From Streptomyces phaeolivaceus (GTDB lineage Bacteria > Actinomycetota > Actinomycetes > Streptomycetales > Streptomycetaceae), in NCBI RefSeq assembly GCF_009184865.1, contig NZ_CP045096.1, positions 744,001-808,000 of the forward strand: 64,000 bases of DNA. The letters are read 5' to 3'. The position numbers and the translations under genes are program-made. Positions 17,004 through 25,440 of the stretch are shown here, piece after piece (positions within the stretch are counted from its first letter, which is position 1; every line of letters begins with the position of its first letter). The notes below the pieces were generated by a model. It was given only the letters and a program-made list of their open reading frames with translations, did not search any database and was not told the DNA's origin.

Positions 17004-18062
17004 ATGCGTAGGTCCGGAAGACCTCAACTCACCATTGCTCGAAGGGGAGTTGCCGCACTCGCCGTTGCTTTCGCGATGCTGGCGGCCGGATGCGCAGGCG
17101 GCGACGGGGGCAGCGAAGGCAAAGGGGCGAAGCCTTCGCCGTCGTCCGCGAGCGCCCGTGCGGCGGCGGCCGAGAAACAGCTGAAGACGAATTCCCTCGT
17201 CCCGCTGGAGGGCGCGGCGCCGACGCCGAAGCTGCCGGTCACCGTCGACTCCTCCGACGGACGGAAGGTCACCGTCGAGGACGCCTCACGGATCCTCCCG
17301 CTCAACGGGGGCATCGCGGAGATCGTGTTCACGCTGGGCCTCGGTGACAAGGTGGTCGGCCGGGACATCACCGCGACCTTCGAGGAGGCCAGGGGCCTGC
17401 CGCAGGTGACGAAGGCGCACGACGTGAGCGCGGAGAGCGTGCTCTCGCTGGAGCCGACCGTGGTGCTCGCCGACACCGACACCGGGCCCAGCGAGGCCGT
17501 CGACCAGATCCGTGACGCCGGGGTTCCCGTGGTCGTCCTCGATCCGGCCAACGAACTCTCCGACGTGAGCACGCGGACGACCCGGGTGGCGGAGGCGCTC
17601 GGGGTTCCCGCCGCGGGCAAGGCCGTCAACGACCGTTTCGCGGACGAGTTGAAGGCGGCGCGGGCGGCCGTGCCCGAGGGGAACCGGCCCAAGGTGGCGT
17701 TCCTGTACATGCGGGGGTCGGCGGCGGTCTATCTGATCGGCGGGAAGGGATCGGGGGCGGACTCGCTGATCGACGCGGCCGGGGCGGAGGACGCGGGGGT
17801 GGCGGCGGGGATGGACAAACCGTTCACCCCGATCACCAGTGAGGCGCTCGTCAAGGCCCAGCCCGATGTGATCCTGATGATGAGCAAGGGGCTCGAATCG
17901 GTGGGTGGGATCGATGGGTTGGTGGAGATTCCCGGGATCAAGGAGACGCCTGCGGGGTTGGACCGGCGGGTGGTGGACCTTGAGGACGGGGTACTGCTCA
18001 GCTTCGGGCCGCGTACGCCGTTGGTGATCGACATCTTGGTGGAGCGGTTGCATCAGGGGTGA
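17004..18062 (+). CDS. Hemin/siderophore ABC-transporter binding lipoprotein (HmuT type)
   Basis: This 352-residue lipoprotein has a basic N-terminus, a hydrophobic run and the lipobox LAAGC. A Ser/Ala linker follows, then a class III binding fold: RILPLNGGIAEIVFTLGLGDKVVGRDITATFEEARGLPQVTKAHDVSAESVLSLEPTVVLADTDTGP, then VPVVVLDPANELSDVSTRTTRVAEALGV. This is the haem-binding HmuT subgroup of the BtuF/FepB family. It would deliver haem to a membrane permease. The iron box upstream supports iron-regulated uptake. Oddly, the expected hmuU permease and hmuV ATPase genes are absent; a repeat element and the paa operon follow instead. It may use a transporter encoded elsewhere. Confidence 0.85.
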   Translation: MRRSGRPQLTIARRGVAALAVAFAMLAAGCAGGDGGSEGKGAKPSPSSASARAAAAEKQLKTNSLVPLEGAAPTPKLPVTVDSSDGRKVTVEDASRILPLNGGIAEIVFTLGLGDKVVGRDITATFEEARGLPQVTKAHDVSAESVLSLEPTVVLADTDTGPSEAVDQIRDAGVPVVVLDPANELSDVSTRTTRVAEALGVPAAGKAVNDRFADELKAARAAVPEGNRPKVAFLYMRGSAAVYLIGGKGSGADSLIDAAGAEDAGVAAGMDKPFTPITSEALVKAQPDVILMMSKGLESVGGIDGLVEIPGIKETPAGLDRRVVDLEDGVLLSFGPRTPLVIDILVERLHQG

Positions 18063-18121
18063 GGGGACGGGTGCGGCGGGTGGGGTGCGTTGTCGGGTGC
18101 GGGTGCGGGTGCGTGGGGCTT

Positions 18122-18224
18122 CTCGCGCGGTTCCCCGCGCCCCTGAAAGCAACGGCCCCTGCGGGCCGCTGAAAAAGCACGGGGCGCGGCCCCTGCTTTT
18201 TCAGGGGCGCGGGGACCTGCGCGA
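18122..18224. repeat. Cloverleaf-like inverted-repeat element (MITE-like or terminator)
   Basis: Outer arms 18122-18147 and 18199-18224 are near-complementary (TCGCGCGGTTCCCCGCGCCC against its partner). Inside lie two more hairpins: CGGCCC/GGGCCG around 18153-18168, and GAAAAAGCA/TGCTTTTTC around 18170-18202 with an inner GGGGC/GCCCC. I recall closely similar elements as very frequent in Streptomyces intergenic spaces. It sits between the convergent hmuT-like and paaE genes and can terminate both. Confidence 0.8.
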
Positions 18225-18259
18225 TCGGCCCCCACCGGACCCGCACCCGACCCCCCACC

Positions 18260-19405
18260 TCACGTATCGAAGTCCACCGTCAGCCTCTCCGAGACCGGAT
18301 ACGACTGGCACGTCAGGACATAGCCCGCATCGACCTCCGCCGGTTCGAGCGCGAAGTTGCGCCGCATGTCCACCTTGCCGGAGGTGACCCGCGCCCGGCA
18401 CGTCCCGCAGACACCCCCCTTGCAGGCGAAGGGCAGATCGGGCCGGGTCCGCTGCGCCCCGTCGAGCACGCTGCGATCGCGCCGCAGGCCCGCCGTCGTC
18501 GTACGGCCGTCGAGCGTGACGGTGACCTCGCTGACCGGGCCCTCGGCCACGGCCTCCTCGTGCCGGGTCTCCCGGACGGGCTCGTCGTCGGCGTGGAACA
18601 GCTCCTGGTGGACACGGTCGGCGGGGACGTCGAGCCCGGTCAGGACCCGCTGCGCGTCGCGGACCATGCCGTGCGGGCCGCACAGCCACCAGTGGTCCGC
18701 CGTGCCGACGTCGACCAGGGCACCGATCAGCGCCGAGAGCCGGTCGGCGTCGAGGCGGCCCGACAGCATCTCGGCCTCGCGGGGTTCGCGGGACAGGACG
18801 TGGGCGAGCTGGAAGCGGGCCGGGTACAGGTCCTTCAGGTCGGCCAGCTCGTCGGCGAACATCACCGTGCCGGTGCGCCGGTTGCCGTAGAAGAGGGTCA
18901 CGGTCGACCGGGGGTCGGCGGCGAGCACGGACTCGGCGATGGAGACCATGGGGGTGATGCCGGAGCCGGCCGCGATCAGCACATGGTGGCCCGGGGCGGT
19001 GAGGTCCGGGGTGAAGAATCCGGTCGGGGCCATCACCTCGACGGTGTCACCGGGGCGTACGTCACCGACGAGCCACGACGAGAACAGCCCGCCCGGTACG
19101 ACCCGCACCCCGATGCGCGGCGCGGAACCGGCGGGCGAACAGATCGAGTACGAGCGGCGTTCGTCGCGTCCGTCGATCTCGCGCCGCAGCGTCAGCGACT
19201 GGCCCGGCGCGAACGCGAACTCCTCCGCCAGCTCCGCCGGGATCTCGAACCCGACGGCGACGGCGTCCTCGCAGAGCGGCTGCACGGACGCGACCCGCAG
19301 GGCGTGGAAGGCCGGCCGGCGGCGGGCGCGCGATCGTGCCCCCGCGAGGGCGGAGCCTGCCGGGGCGGGCTTCCCGGTGGCGTCCGCCGAGAGCGTGCCT
19401 TCCAT
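18260..19405 (-). CDS. paaE: Phenylacetyl-CoA epoxidase, reductase subunit PaaE
   Basis: A 381-residue electron-transfer subunit that passes NADPH electrons to the PaaABCDE di-iron monooxygenase making ring-1,2-epoxyphenylacetyl-CoA. It has the FAD-binding motif RRSYSICS (about 105-112) and the NAD(P)-binding segment HHVLIAAGSGITPMVSIAESVL. The C-terminal plant-type 2Fe-2S ferredoxin domain has the ligands CKGGVCGTCRARV plus a late Cys (LTCQSYP). A 40-residue basic N-terminal extension is present. The ATG at 19405 follows GGAG and overlaps the paaD stop by one base. It is the last gene of the paaABCDE operon. Confidence 0.95.
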   Translation of the reverse strand: MEGTLSADATGKPAPAGSALAGARSRARRRPAFHALRVASVQPLCEDAVAVGFEIPAELAEEFAFAPGQSLTLRREIDGRDERRSYSICSPAGSAPRIGVRVVPGGLFSSWLVGDVRPGDTVEVMAPTGFFTPDLTAPGHHVLIAAGSGITPMVSIAESVLAADPRSTVTLFYGNRRTGTVMFADELADLKDLYPARFQLAHVLSREPREAEMLSGRLDADRLSALIGALVDVGTADHWWLCGPHGMVRDAQRVLTGLDVPADRVHQELFHADDEPVRETRHEEAVAEGPVSEVTVTLDGRTTTAGLRRDRSVLDGAQRTRPDLPFACKGGVCGTCRARVTSGKVDMRRNFALEPAEVDAGYVLTCQSYPVSERLTVDFDT

Positions 19406-19920
19406 CAGATCTCCTTGACGTGCTCGAACGGCTCCCGGCAGGTGCGGCAGCGCCACAGGGACTTGCAGGAGGTGGCGGCGAAGCGGGAGGTCTCCTCGGT
19501 GTCCGCCGAGCCGCAGCGGGGGCAGTCCACCGTGCGTCGGGTGGGTGACAGAAGGAGGGGCACCGGGCCCCGGGGGGCCGCTCCGGGCGGGGCGATGCCG
19601 TGCTCGGTGAGCTTGCGGCGGCCGGCCTCGGTGATCCAGTCGGTGGTCCAGGGCGGGTTCAGGACCGTGCGGATCTCCACCCGTTCGTATCCGGCGGCGC
19701 GCAGTCGCGCCGCCACGTCGGCGCGCATCTCCGCCATCGCCGGGCAGCCGGAGTAGGTCGGGGTCAGGCTCGCGACCACCGTGCCGTCGTCGGTCAGCGC
19801 CACGTCCCGCAGCACGCCGAGGTCGGCCAGGGTCAGCATGGGCAGCTCGGGGTCCGGCACCTGCTCGGCGATGTGCCGGGCGCGGCGGACGGACCGGGCT
19901 TCGGTGGGCGTGGTCACCAT
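19405..19920 (-). CDS. paaD: Phenylacetate degradation protein PaaD (Fe-S maturation-type)
   Basis: A 171-residue PaaD. The N-terminal MIP18/DUF59-like domain (RHIAEQVPDPELPMLTLADLGVLRDV..TPTYSGCPAMAEMRADV) suggests a role in iron-cluster or di-iron centre assembly. The C-terminal zinc-ribbon-like region has Cys pairs CPRCGS..CRTC. It is required for an active phenylacetyl-CoA epoxidase. The ATG follows GGAGGCGAC directly; its start overlaps the 3' end of paaC by 7 nt. Confidence 0.95.
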   Translation of the reverse strand: MVTTPTEARSVRRARHIAEQVPDPELPMLTLADLGVLRDVALTDDGTVVASLTPTYSGCPAMAEMRADVAARLRAAGYERVEIRTVLNPPWTTDWITEAGRRKLTEHGIAPPGAAPRGPVPLLLSPTRRTVDCPRCGSADTEETSRFAATSCKSLWRCRTCREPFEHVKEI

Positions 19921-20741
19921 GTCGCCTCCGGGTGGGCGCGGGCCACGCTCTGCAACTCGGCGAGCAGCGGCGCCAGATGCTCGGTGTGGTCGCCGGTGCG
20001 GCCCGCGCCGGCCAGCGGCCGGTACACCGGCATGGGCAGCCCGGCCGCCTCGGTGACCTGGCGGAGCACGGCGGCAAGCTCGTCACGTACGTCGTGGGCG
20101 GTGAACAACTCGCCGAAGTACGGGGCCACTCGGTCCATCGCGCGGCGGATCCGCCGGTGCGACTCCGCCGTGCCGTCGCCCAGCCGCACGGCCCATTCGG
20201 CGGCGTACTGCCGGTGGTACGTCAGCTCCTTGACGCCCTTGGCGGAGATCGCCGCGAGCACCGGGTCCGGGTGGCCGCTGAGCCGCTCGAAGTGGGCGAG
20301 GCGCCAGCTGGACAGGACGAGCAGCCGGACGATCGAGAACGCGAAGTCGCCGCACGGGAGTTCGGCGAGGCGGACGTTGCGGAAGTCGTCGGCGTCCCGG
20401 AAGTAGGCGTACGCGTCCTCGTCGCGCCCGGTGCCGTCGGCCTGCCCGGCGCGGGAGTACAGCAGCCGGGCCTGGCCGAGGAGGTCGAGGCCGATGTTGG
20501 CGAGGGCCACCTCCTCCTCCAGCTCGGGCGCGCGGGTGGTCCACTCGGCGAGCCGCTGGGCGGAGACCAGGGCGTCGTCGGCCAACGCGACGCAGTCGGC
20601 GGCCAGTTCGGCGGCGTCCACGCCCTCGGGCACCGTGGTGTCCACGCCGTGCAGGGGGTCCTCGAAGCCGGTGCCGTAGGCCCAGCGGGCGTCGTCCTCG
20701 TGTCCCTCGGCGAGGGTCAGGTAGACGTGGTCGTCACTCAT
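19914..20741 (-). CDS. paaC: Phenylacetyl-CoA epoxidase structural subunit PaaC
   Basis: A 275-residue ferritin-like subunit that pairs with PaaA in the epoxidase core but does not carry the active di-iron site. Family marks are LADDALVSAQRLAEWTTRAPELEEEVALANIGLDLLGQARLLY, YFRDADDFRNVRLAELPCGDFAFSIVRLL, and KGVKELTYHRQYAAEWAVRLGDGTAES. Length is normal. The start has GGAG upstream. It lies between paaB and paaD with overlap at the 3' side. Confidence 0.95.
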   Translation of the reverse strand: MSDDHVYLTLAEGHEDDARWAYGTGFEDPLHGVDTTVPEGVDAAELAADCVALADDALVSAQRLAEWTTRAPELEEEVALANIGLDLLGQARLLYSRAGQADGTGRDEDAYAYFRDADDFRNVRLAELPCGDFAFSIVRLLVLSSWRLAHFERLSGHPDPVLAAISAKGVKELTYHRQYAAEWAVRLGDGTAESHRRIRRAMDRVAPYFGELFTAHDVRDELAAVLRQVTEAAGLPMPVYRPLAGAGRTGDHTEHLAPLLAELQSVARAHPEATW

Positions 20742-20757
20742 ACCCTGCTCCTCGCTC

Positions 20758-21054
20758 TCAGATGTGGGGGACGTCGTCGGGGATGTCGTAGAAGGTGGGG
20801 TGGCGGTACACCTTGTCGGCGCTGGGGTCGAAGAAGGGGTCCTTCTCGTCGCGGGTGGAGGCGGCGATGTGCTCGGAGCGCACCACCCACAGGGAGACGC
20901 CCTCGTTGCGGCGGGTGTAGAGGTCCCGGGCGTGGGTCAGGGCCATCTGGTCGTCGGCGGCGTGCAGGGAGCCCACATGGACGTGGTTCAGGCCGCGCTT
21001 GCCGCGTACGAAGACCTCGTACAGCGGCCAGTCGCCCTTGTTCGTGCCGGTCAT
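20758..21054 (-). CDS. paaB: Phenylacetyl-CoA epoxidase subunit PaaB
   Basis: A 98-residue small subunit that bridges PaaAC units. It is recognised by [50 protein letters not shown] and the C-terminal [18 protein letters not shown]. Full length for the family. Its ATG overlaps the paaA stop (ATGA), indicating tight stoichiometric coupling. Confidence 0.96.
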   Translation of the reverse strand: MTGTNKGDWPLYEVFVRGKRGLNHVHVGSLHAADDQMALTHARDLYTRRNEGVSLWVVRSEHIAASTRDEKDPFFDPSADKVYRHPTFYDIPDDVPHI

Positions 21055-22058
21055 GCCGCCGTCCCCTTCCGGGCTCGCTCGCTCCGCCTGGCCGCGTGGG
21101 CGGTGGCCGCCTCGCGCACCCAGGCGCCCTCCTCGTGGGCGGTGCGCCGCCGTTCCATCCGCTGGTCGTTGCAGGGTCCGTCGCCGGTGATCACCCGCTT
21201 CAGCTCGGCCCAGTCGGGGGTGCCGAAGTCATGCCGGCCGCGCTGCTCGTTCCAGCGCAGCTCCGGGTCGGGGAGGGTGACGCCGAGCTTGTCGGCCTGC
21301 GGGACGGTCATGTCGACGAAGCGCTGCCGCAGTTCGTCGTTGGAGTGCCGCTTGATCTTCCAGGCCATGGACTGCGCGGAGTTGGGCGAGGCGTCGTCGG
21401 GCGGGCCGAACATCATCAGCGACGGCCACCACCAGCGGTCCACCGCGTCCTGCACCATCGCGCGCTGGGCCTCGGTGCCGCGCATCATCGTCAGCAGCAG
21501 CTCATAGCCCTGCCGTTGATGGAACGACTCCTCCTTGCAGATCCGCACCATCGCGCGCGCGTACGGCCCGTACGAACTCCGGCACAGCGGCACCTGGTTG
21601 CAGATCGCGGCGCCGTCCACGAACCAGCCGATGACACCGACGTCGGCGAAGCTCTCCGTCGGGTAGTTGAAGATCGACGAGTACTTCTGCCTGCCCTCGA
21701 TCAGCCGCCGGGTCAGGTCCGCGCGGTCCGCGCCGAGGGTCTCCGCCGCCGAGTAGAGGTAGAGCCCGTGCCCGGCCTCGTCCTGGACCTTGGCGAAGAG
21801 GATCGCCTTGCGGCGCAGCGAGGGCGCCTTGGTGATCCACTCGCCCTCCGGCTGCATGCCGATGATCTCCGAGTGCGCGTGCTGCGCGATCTGCCGGACG
21901 AGCGTCTTCCGGTAGCCCTCGGGCATCCAGTCGCGCGGCTCGATCCGCTGGTCCCGCGCGATCGTCGCGTCGAAGTGCTCCCGGAGAGCGTCCTCAGTGC
22001 CCAAAGGCCTCTCGCCGCCCTGCGACGGCGCCGCCCCGGCGGAGTCTGTCGTCGTCAT
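21051..22058 (-). CDS. paaA: Phenylacetyl-CoA epoxidase catalytic subunit PaaA
   Basis: A 335-residue catalytic di-iron subunit. Iron-ligand regions are visible in [22 protein letters not shown] (ExxH type) and [21 protein letters not shown] (second ExxH). IDE-type helices and [20 protein letters not shown] lie in the C-terminus, as in other PaaA proteins. The ATG at 22058 (MTTTDSAG) was chosen over a GTG 33 nt upstream, where the residues look non-coding. It is the first gene of the minus-strand paaABCDE operon, divergent from paaK, with operator-like sites between them. Confidence 0.95.
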   Translation of the reverse strand: MTTTDSAGAAPSQGGERPLGTEDALREHFDATIARDQRIEPRDWMPEGYRKTLVRQIAQHAHSEIIGMQPEGEWITKAPSLRRKAILFAKVQDEAGHGLYLYSAAETLGADRADLTRRLIEGRQKYSSIFNYPTESFADVGVIGWFVDGAAICNQVPLCRSSYGPYARAMVRICKEESFHQRQGYELLLTMMRGTEAQRAMVQDAVDRWWWPSLMMFGPPDDASPNSAQSMAWKIKRHSNDELRQRFVDMTVPQADKLGVTLPDPELRWNEQRGRHDFGTPDWAELKRVITGDGPCNDQRMERRRTAHEEGAWVREAATAHAARRSERARKGTAA

Positions 22059-22090
22059 CGATACCAGCTTCCCAACCGACCAAGCCACCA

Positions 22091-22235
22091 ACCGACCATT
22101 CGTTCGGTACCAGTGTGACGTGATTCGAGCGGCCGGGCAAGACCCGCACGCCCCCTCCCGCCATCAGCGCCTTCTTGACAGGCGACGAGCTCCCTGGATT
22201 ACATGACGGTGACACACGGCGACCGAATGGTCGGT
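22091..22235. promoter_or_regulatory. Pair of similar operator-like sites in the paaA-paaK divergent region
   Basis: ACCGACCATTCGTTCGGT (22091-22108, plus strand) and ACCGACCATTCGGTCG (22220-22235, minus strand) share ACCGACCATTCG-TCG and are imperfect palindromes. One sits in front of each divergent transcription unit. This ACCG..CGGT pattern suits a TetR-family PaaR repressor that senses phenylacetyl-CoA. No such regulator gene is found in the window. Confidence 0.65.
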
Positions 22236-22281
22236 CGGCCCACGGGACGGTGGGCGCGGTGGTGAGCACGAAGGAGTCGCG

Positions 22282-23601
22282 ATGAGCAGCCTCGGCGAAC
22301 CCCTCCCCCACGATCTGCTCGACGACGGCGAGCGCCTCGCCCCGGAGCGACTGCGGGAGCTGCAACTCGACCGGTTGCGCGCCACTCTGCGTCACGCGTA
22401 CGACCACGTGGAGCCGTACCGGAAGAAGTTCGACGCCGCCGGGGTCGGCCCCGACGACTGCCGCACCCTCGCCGACCTGGCCCGTTTCCCCTTCACCACG
22501 AAGGCCGATCTGCGGGACACCTACCCCTTCGGCATGTTCGCCGTGCCCATGGCGGACGTACGGCGCGTGCACGCCTCCAGCGGCACCACCGGGCGCCCCA
22601 CGGTCGTCGGCTACACCGAGCGCGACCTCTCCCTGTGGGCGGACGTGGTCGCCCGCTCGATCCGGGCCGCCGGCGGGCGCCCCGGGCACAAGGTGCACAT
22701 CTCCTACGGCTACGGCCTGTTCACCGGCGGCCTCGGCGCGCACTACGGGGCCGAGCGCGCCGGATGCACGGTGATCCCGGCCTCCGGTGGCATGACCGCC
22801 CGGCAGGTACAGCTGATCCAGGACTTCCGCCCCGAGATCATCATGGTCACCCCGTCCTACATGCTCACCCTGCTCGACGAGTTCGAGAAGCAGGGCATCG
22901 ACCCGCGCACCAGCTCGTTGAAGGTGGGCATCTTCGGGGCGGAGCCCTGGACGGAGGAGATGCGCCGGGAGATCGAGGAGCGGGCGGGTCTGCACGCGGT
23001 CGACATATACGGTCTGTCGGAGGTGATCGGCCCGGGTGTCGCCCAGGAGTGCGTGGAGACGAAGGACGGTCTCCACATCTGGGAAGATCATTTCTTTCCG
23101 GAGATCGTCGATCCGCTCACCGACGCCGTCCTGCCCGAGGGCGAGGAGGGCGAGATCGTCTTCACCTCCCTCACCAAGGAGGCCCTGCCGATCATCCGCT
23201 ACCGCACCCGCGACCTGACCCGGCTGCTCCCGGGCACGGCCCGCCCCGCCTTCCGCCGGATGCGGAAGGTCACCGGCCGCTGCGACGACATGATCATCCT
23301 GCGCGGGGTGAACGTCTTCCCCAGCCAGATCGAGGAGATCGTCCTCCGCACCCCGGCCGTGGCCCCGCACTTCCAGATCCAGCTGACCCGCCGGGGCCAC
23401 CTGGACCATATGACGGTCAGGGTCGAGGCCCGCCCCGGCACGGCGGCGGACCGGCGCGAGACAGCGGCCACGGCGATCGCCCGGTCGGTCAAGGACAACG
23501 TGGGCGTCACGGTGGAGGTGACGATCGTGGACCCGGAGACCCTGGAGCGCTCGGTGGGCAAGCTGAAGCGGGTCAAGGACCTACGCGACGCCGAGACCTG
23601 A
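22282..23601 (+). CDS. paaK: Phenylacetate-CoA ligase
   Basis: A 439-residue AMP-forming ligase activating phenylacetate to phenylacetyl-CoA, the substrate of the neighbouring epoxidase. The P-loop ASSGTTGRPTVVGYT lies near residue 98. DIYGLSEVIGPGVAQEC, GEEGEIVFTSLTKEALPIIRYRTRDL and the C-terminal RCDDMIILRGVNVFPSQIE are the classic PaaK motifs. Length is standard. It is divergent from paaABCDE and probably co-regulated. Downstream ring-opening and beta-oxidation genes (paaZ, paaG, paaF and others) are not in this window. Confidence 0.96.
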   Translation: MSSLGEPLPHDLLDDGERLAPERLRELQLDRLRATLRHAYDHVEPYRKKFDAAGVGPDDCRTLADLARFPFTTKADLRDTYPFGMFAVPMADVRRVHASSGTTGRPTVVGYTERDLSLWADVVARSIRAAGGRPGHKVHISYGYGLFTGGLGAHYGAERAGCTVIPASGGMTARQVQLIQDFRPEIIMVTPSYMLTLLDEFEKQGIDPRTSSLKVGIFGAEPWTEEMRREIEERAGLHAVDIYGLSEVIGPGVAQECVETKDGLHIWEDHFFPEIVDPLTDAVLPEGEEGEIVFTSLTKEALPIIRYRTRDLTRLLPGTARPAFRRMRKVTGRCDDMIILRGVNVFPSQIEEIVLRTPAVAPHFQIQLTRRGHLDHMTVRVEARPGTAADRRETAATAIARSVKDNVGVTVEVTIVDPETLERSVGKLKRVKDLRDAET

Positions 23602-23630
23602 CGACTCCGGGCCAGGGCCGGCGCGCCCCC

Positions 23631-25242
23631 TCAAAGCCCCCGGTGCACCACATGCCCACCGGTCACCGTGAGAAGCACCGCCGCGTCGGCGACCTCGTCC
23701 GCCGGCGCCTCCACGGGATCGACCCCCAAGGCCGTCAGATCGGCCCGCAGCCCCGGGGCGACACGACCGGCGACATCCCCCTCCCCCGCGGCCAGCGCCG
23801 CGTGAGTCGTACAGCCCTCCAGCGCCTCCAGCCCCGTGAGCCCGAGCCCCGACGCCGCCGCCCCCTTCGGTGCCCTGGCCGTCGCCGGCACACCCCGGGC
23901 GTCATGGTGGGCGATGGGCCAGTCCGACCCGAGGGCGACGATCGCGCCCGCGTCCCGCAGATCCCTCAACCGCCAGGCCCGCACGGCCCGTTCACCGCCG
24001 AGCCGCACCGACCACTCGTCGGACAGGTCGGCCCGGGTGAAGTCCGTGTGCGGCGGCTGCATGGAGGCGATCACCCCACCTCCGCGAACCGCGCCACCAG
24101 CTCGTCCGGCACCGCCTCGATGTGCTCCACCCGGTGCGCGAGCCGCCCGCCGGGCCCCGACGAGGCGACGGTGTCGAGGACATGGCGCACGGCCGCGTCC
24201 CCGATCGCGTGGGTCGCCGTACGCACCCCGGCCCGGTGCAGCCACCGTACGGCGTCGCTGTACGCGGCCGGGTCCGGTGCAACCGCCGTACGGCGTCGCT
24301 GTACGCGGCCGGGTCCGGCCAGAACGCGTCGGTGCCCTGTCCGTGGCAGTCGGGGTGGTCGAGCCAGGCGGTGCCGCCCTCGACCGTGCCGTCCATGAAG
24401 AACTTGACCCCGCCGACCCGCCAGTGCCGTCCGCCCCGGCTCTGGAGGGCGACGAGTTCCGCGAGGTCGTCCTTGTCGGCGCCGGGCATGCACCAGGGCG
24501 CGAAGCGCAGCCGGAGCGGCAGCGGCGACTCCTCGGCGACCGCGCCCACCAGGTCGGGGTCGCCGAGGTCCATGACATGGGCGCCGGTGAGTCCGGTGGC
24601 GGCCATCTCGGCGAGCAACTCGCCGAGCCGGGCGCGGCGTTCGGCGTACGACGGCCGGGGCAGGACGGGTTCGAGGAGTGCCATCGCGGCGTGTTCGACG
24701 AGGTGGCCGGTCAGCCGTCCGTCGGTGTCGACGGCGAGGTGCGAGCGCTGGGCGAAGGCGCGCGGTCCGGTGATGCCGGCGGCCTTCAGCGCGGCCCCGC
24801 CGGCGAGGGCGGAGTGGCCGTCGTACAGGCGAAGGAAGGCGGGGGCGCCGTCGAGGACGTCCTCGACGAGGGCGCGGTCGATGGGGCGCCCGCCGAAGAC
24901 GTTGTGGTCGAGGCCGTGGCCGATGACCCAGCCGTCGGTCCGGGTCCCCGAGGTGAGCGCGGCCCGCAGTCCGGGGAGGTCCGTCACGGCGGTGAGGTCG
25001 ATGCCGGTGGCCATGTCCAGGCCCCACACGGGGTGGCTGTGGCTGTCCACCAGGCCGGGCACCAGCCGGCCGCCGCCCAGGTCCACGATCTCGGTGCCGG
25101 GCCCGCGCCAGTCCCGTACGTCCGCCGTCTCCCCCACGGCGGCGATCAGGCCGTCGTGGACGGCGACCGCGGTGGCGTACGGCCGCTCCGGGTCGAGGGT
25201 GCGGACGTGGGCGCCGGTGACGACGAGGTCGGCGGTGGGCGT
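23631..25242 (-). pseudogene. YtcJ-type amidohydrolase, broken by several mutations
   Basis: A metal-dependent amidohydrolase relic, read in three frames. Frame 1 gives TADLVVTGAHVRTLDPERP.., GGGRLVPGLVDSHSHP (metal-binding HxH) and GVKFFMDGTVEGGTAWLDHP. A 41-bp tandem duplication (24237-24318, copies differing at two bases) shifts to frame 2, which holds WLHRAGVRTATHAIGDAAVRHVL and HRVEHIEAVPDELVARFAEVG. One missing G in GGTGGGG near 24075-24080 shifts to frame 3: VIASMQPPHTDFTRADLSDEW, ALGSDWPIA and the C-terminus. The presumed start is ACG at 25242-25240, exactly 8 nt after a strong GGAGGAG, so the initiator seems mutated too. Original length was about 520 residues. Clearly inactive. Confidence 0.9.
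24237..24318. repeat. 41-bp tandem duplication disrupting the amidohydrolase gene
   Basis: Two adjacent 41-bp copies, each beginning GTGCA and ending GCCGGGTCCG, differ at only two positions. 41 is not a multiple of three, so the insertion causes the first frameshift. The two differences argue that the duplication is real and not brand new. Confidence 0.9.
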
Positions 25243-25296
25243 GGAGAGGTCTCCTCCGGTGGTGAGGTGGGGGGCGGCGGTCGGCTGGGGCGGGGG

Positions 25297-25440
25297 TCAG
25301 TCGCCGGTGTCGGCCGGTGGTCCGGCGGCGAAGTTCGCGTAGACCTCGGGCCGGGCCCGGCGCAGCCACCACGCGAGATCGCGAGCGGGGCGGCGCCGGC
25401 CATCACGGTGAGCGGGGCGGCGGCGGAGACGACGACGAAG
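25297..25440 (-). pseudogene. Amino-acid (APC-type) permease, remnant of both ends
   Basis: On the minus strand the region begins with RTGTLGTGDIAFVVVSAAAPLTVMAGAAPLAI, the typical N-terminus and first membrane helix of Streptomyces APC-superfamily permeases. After a junction near 25380 and a frame change, it continues with LAWWLRRARPEVYANFAAGPPADTGD and a stop, a typical hydrophilic permease C-terminus. Nearly the whole membrane core, roughly 400 residues, is missing. It lies just upstream of the broken amidohydrolase, so the two probably formed an uptake-and-hydrolysis pair. The family call is inference from two short segments. Confidence 0.65.

Noticed and set aside
19600..22118. Long plus-strand open frames across paaA-paaD
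   Set aside because: They are complementary to five well-recognised paa genes with coupled starts and have no protein-like features.
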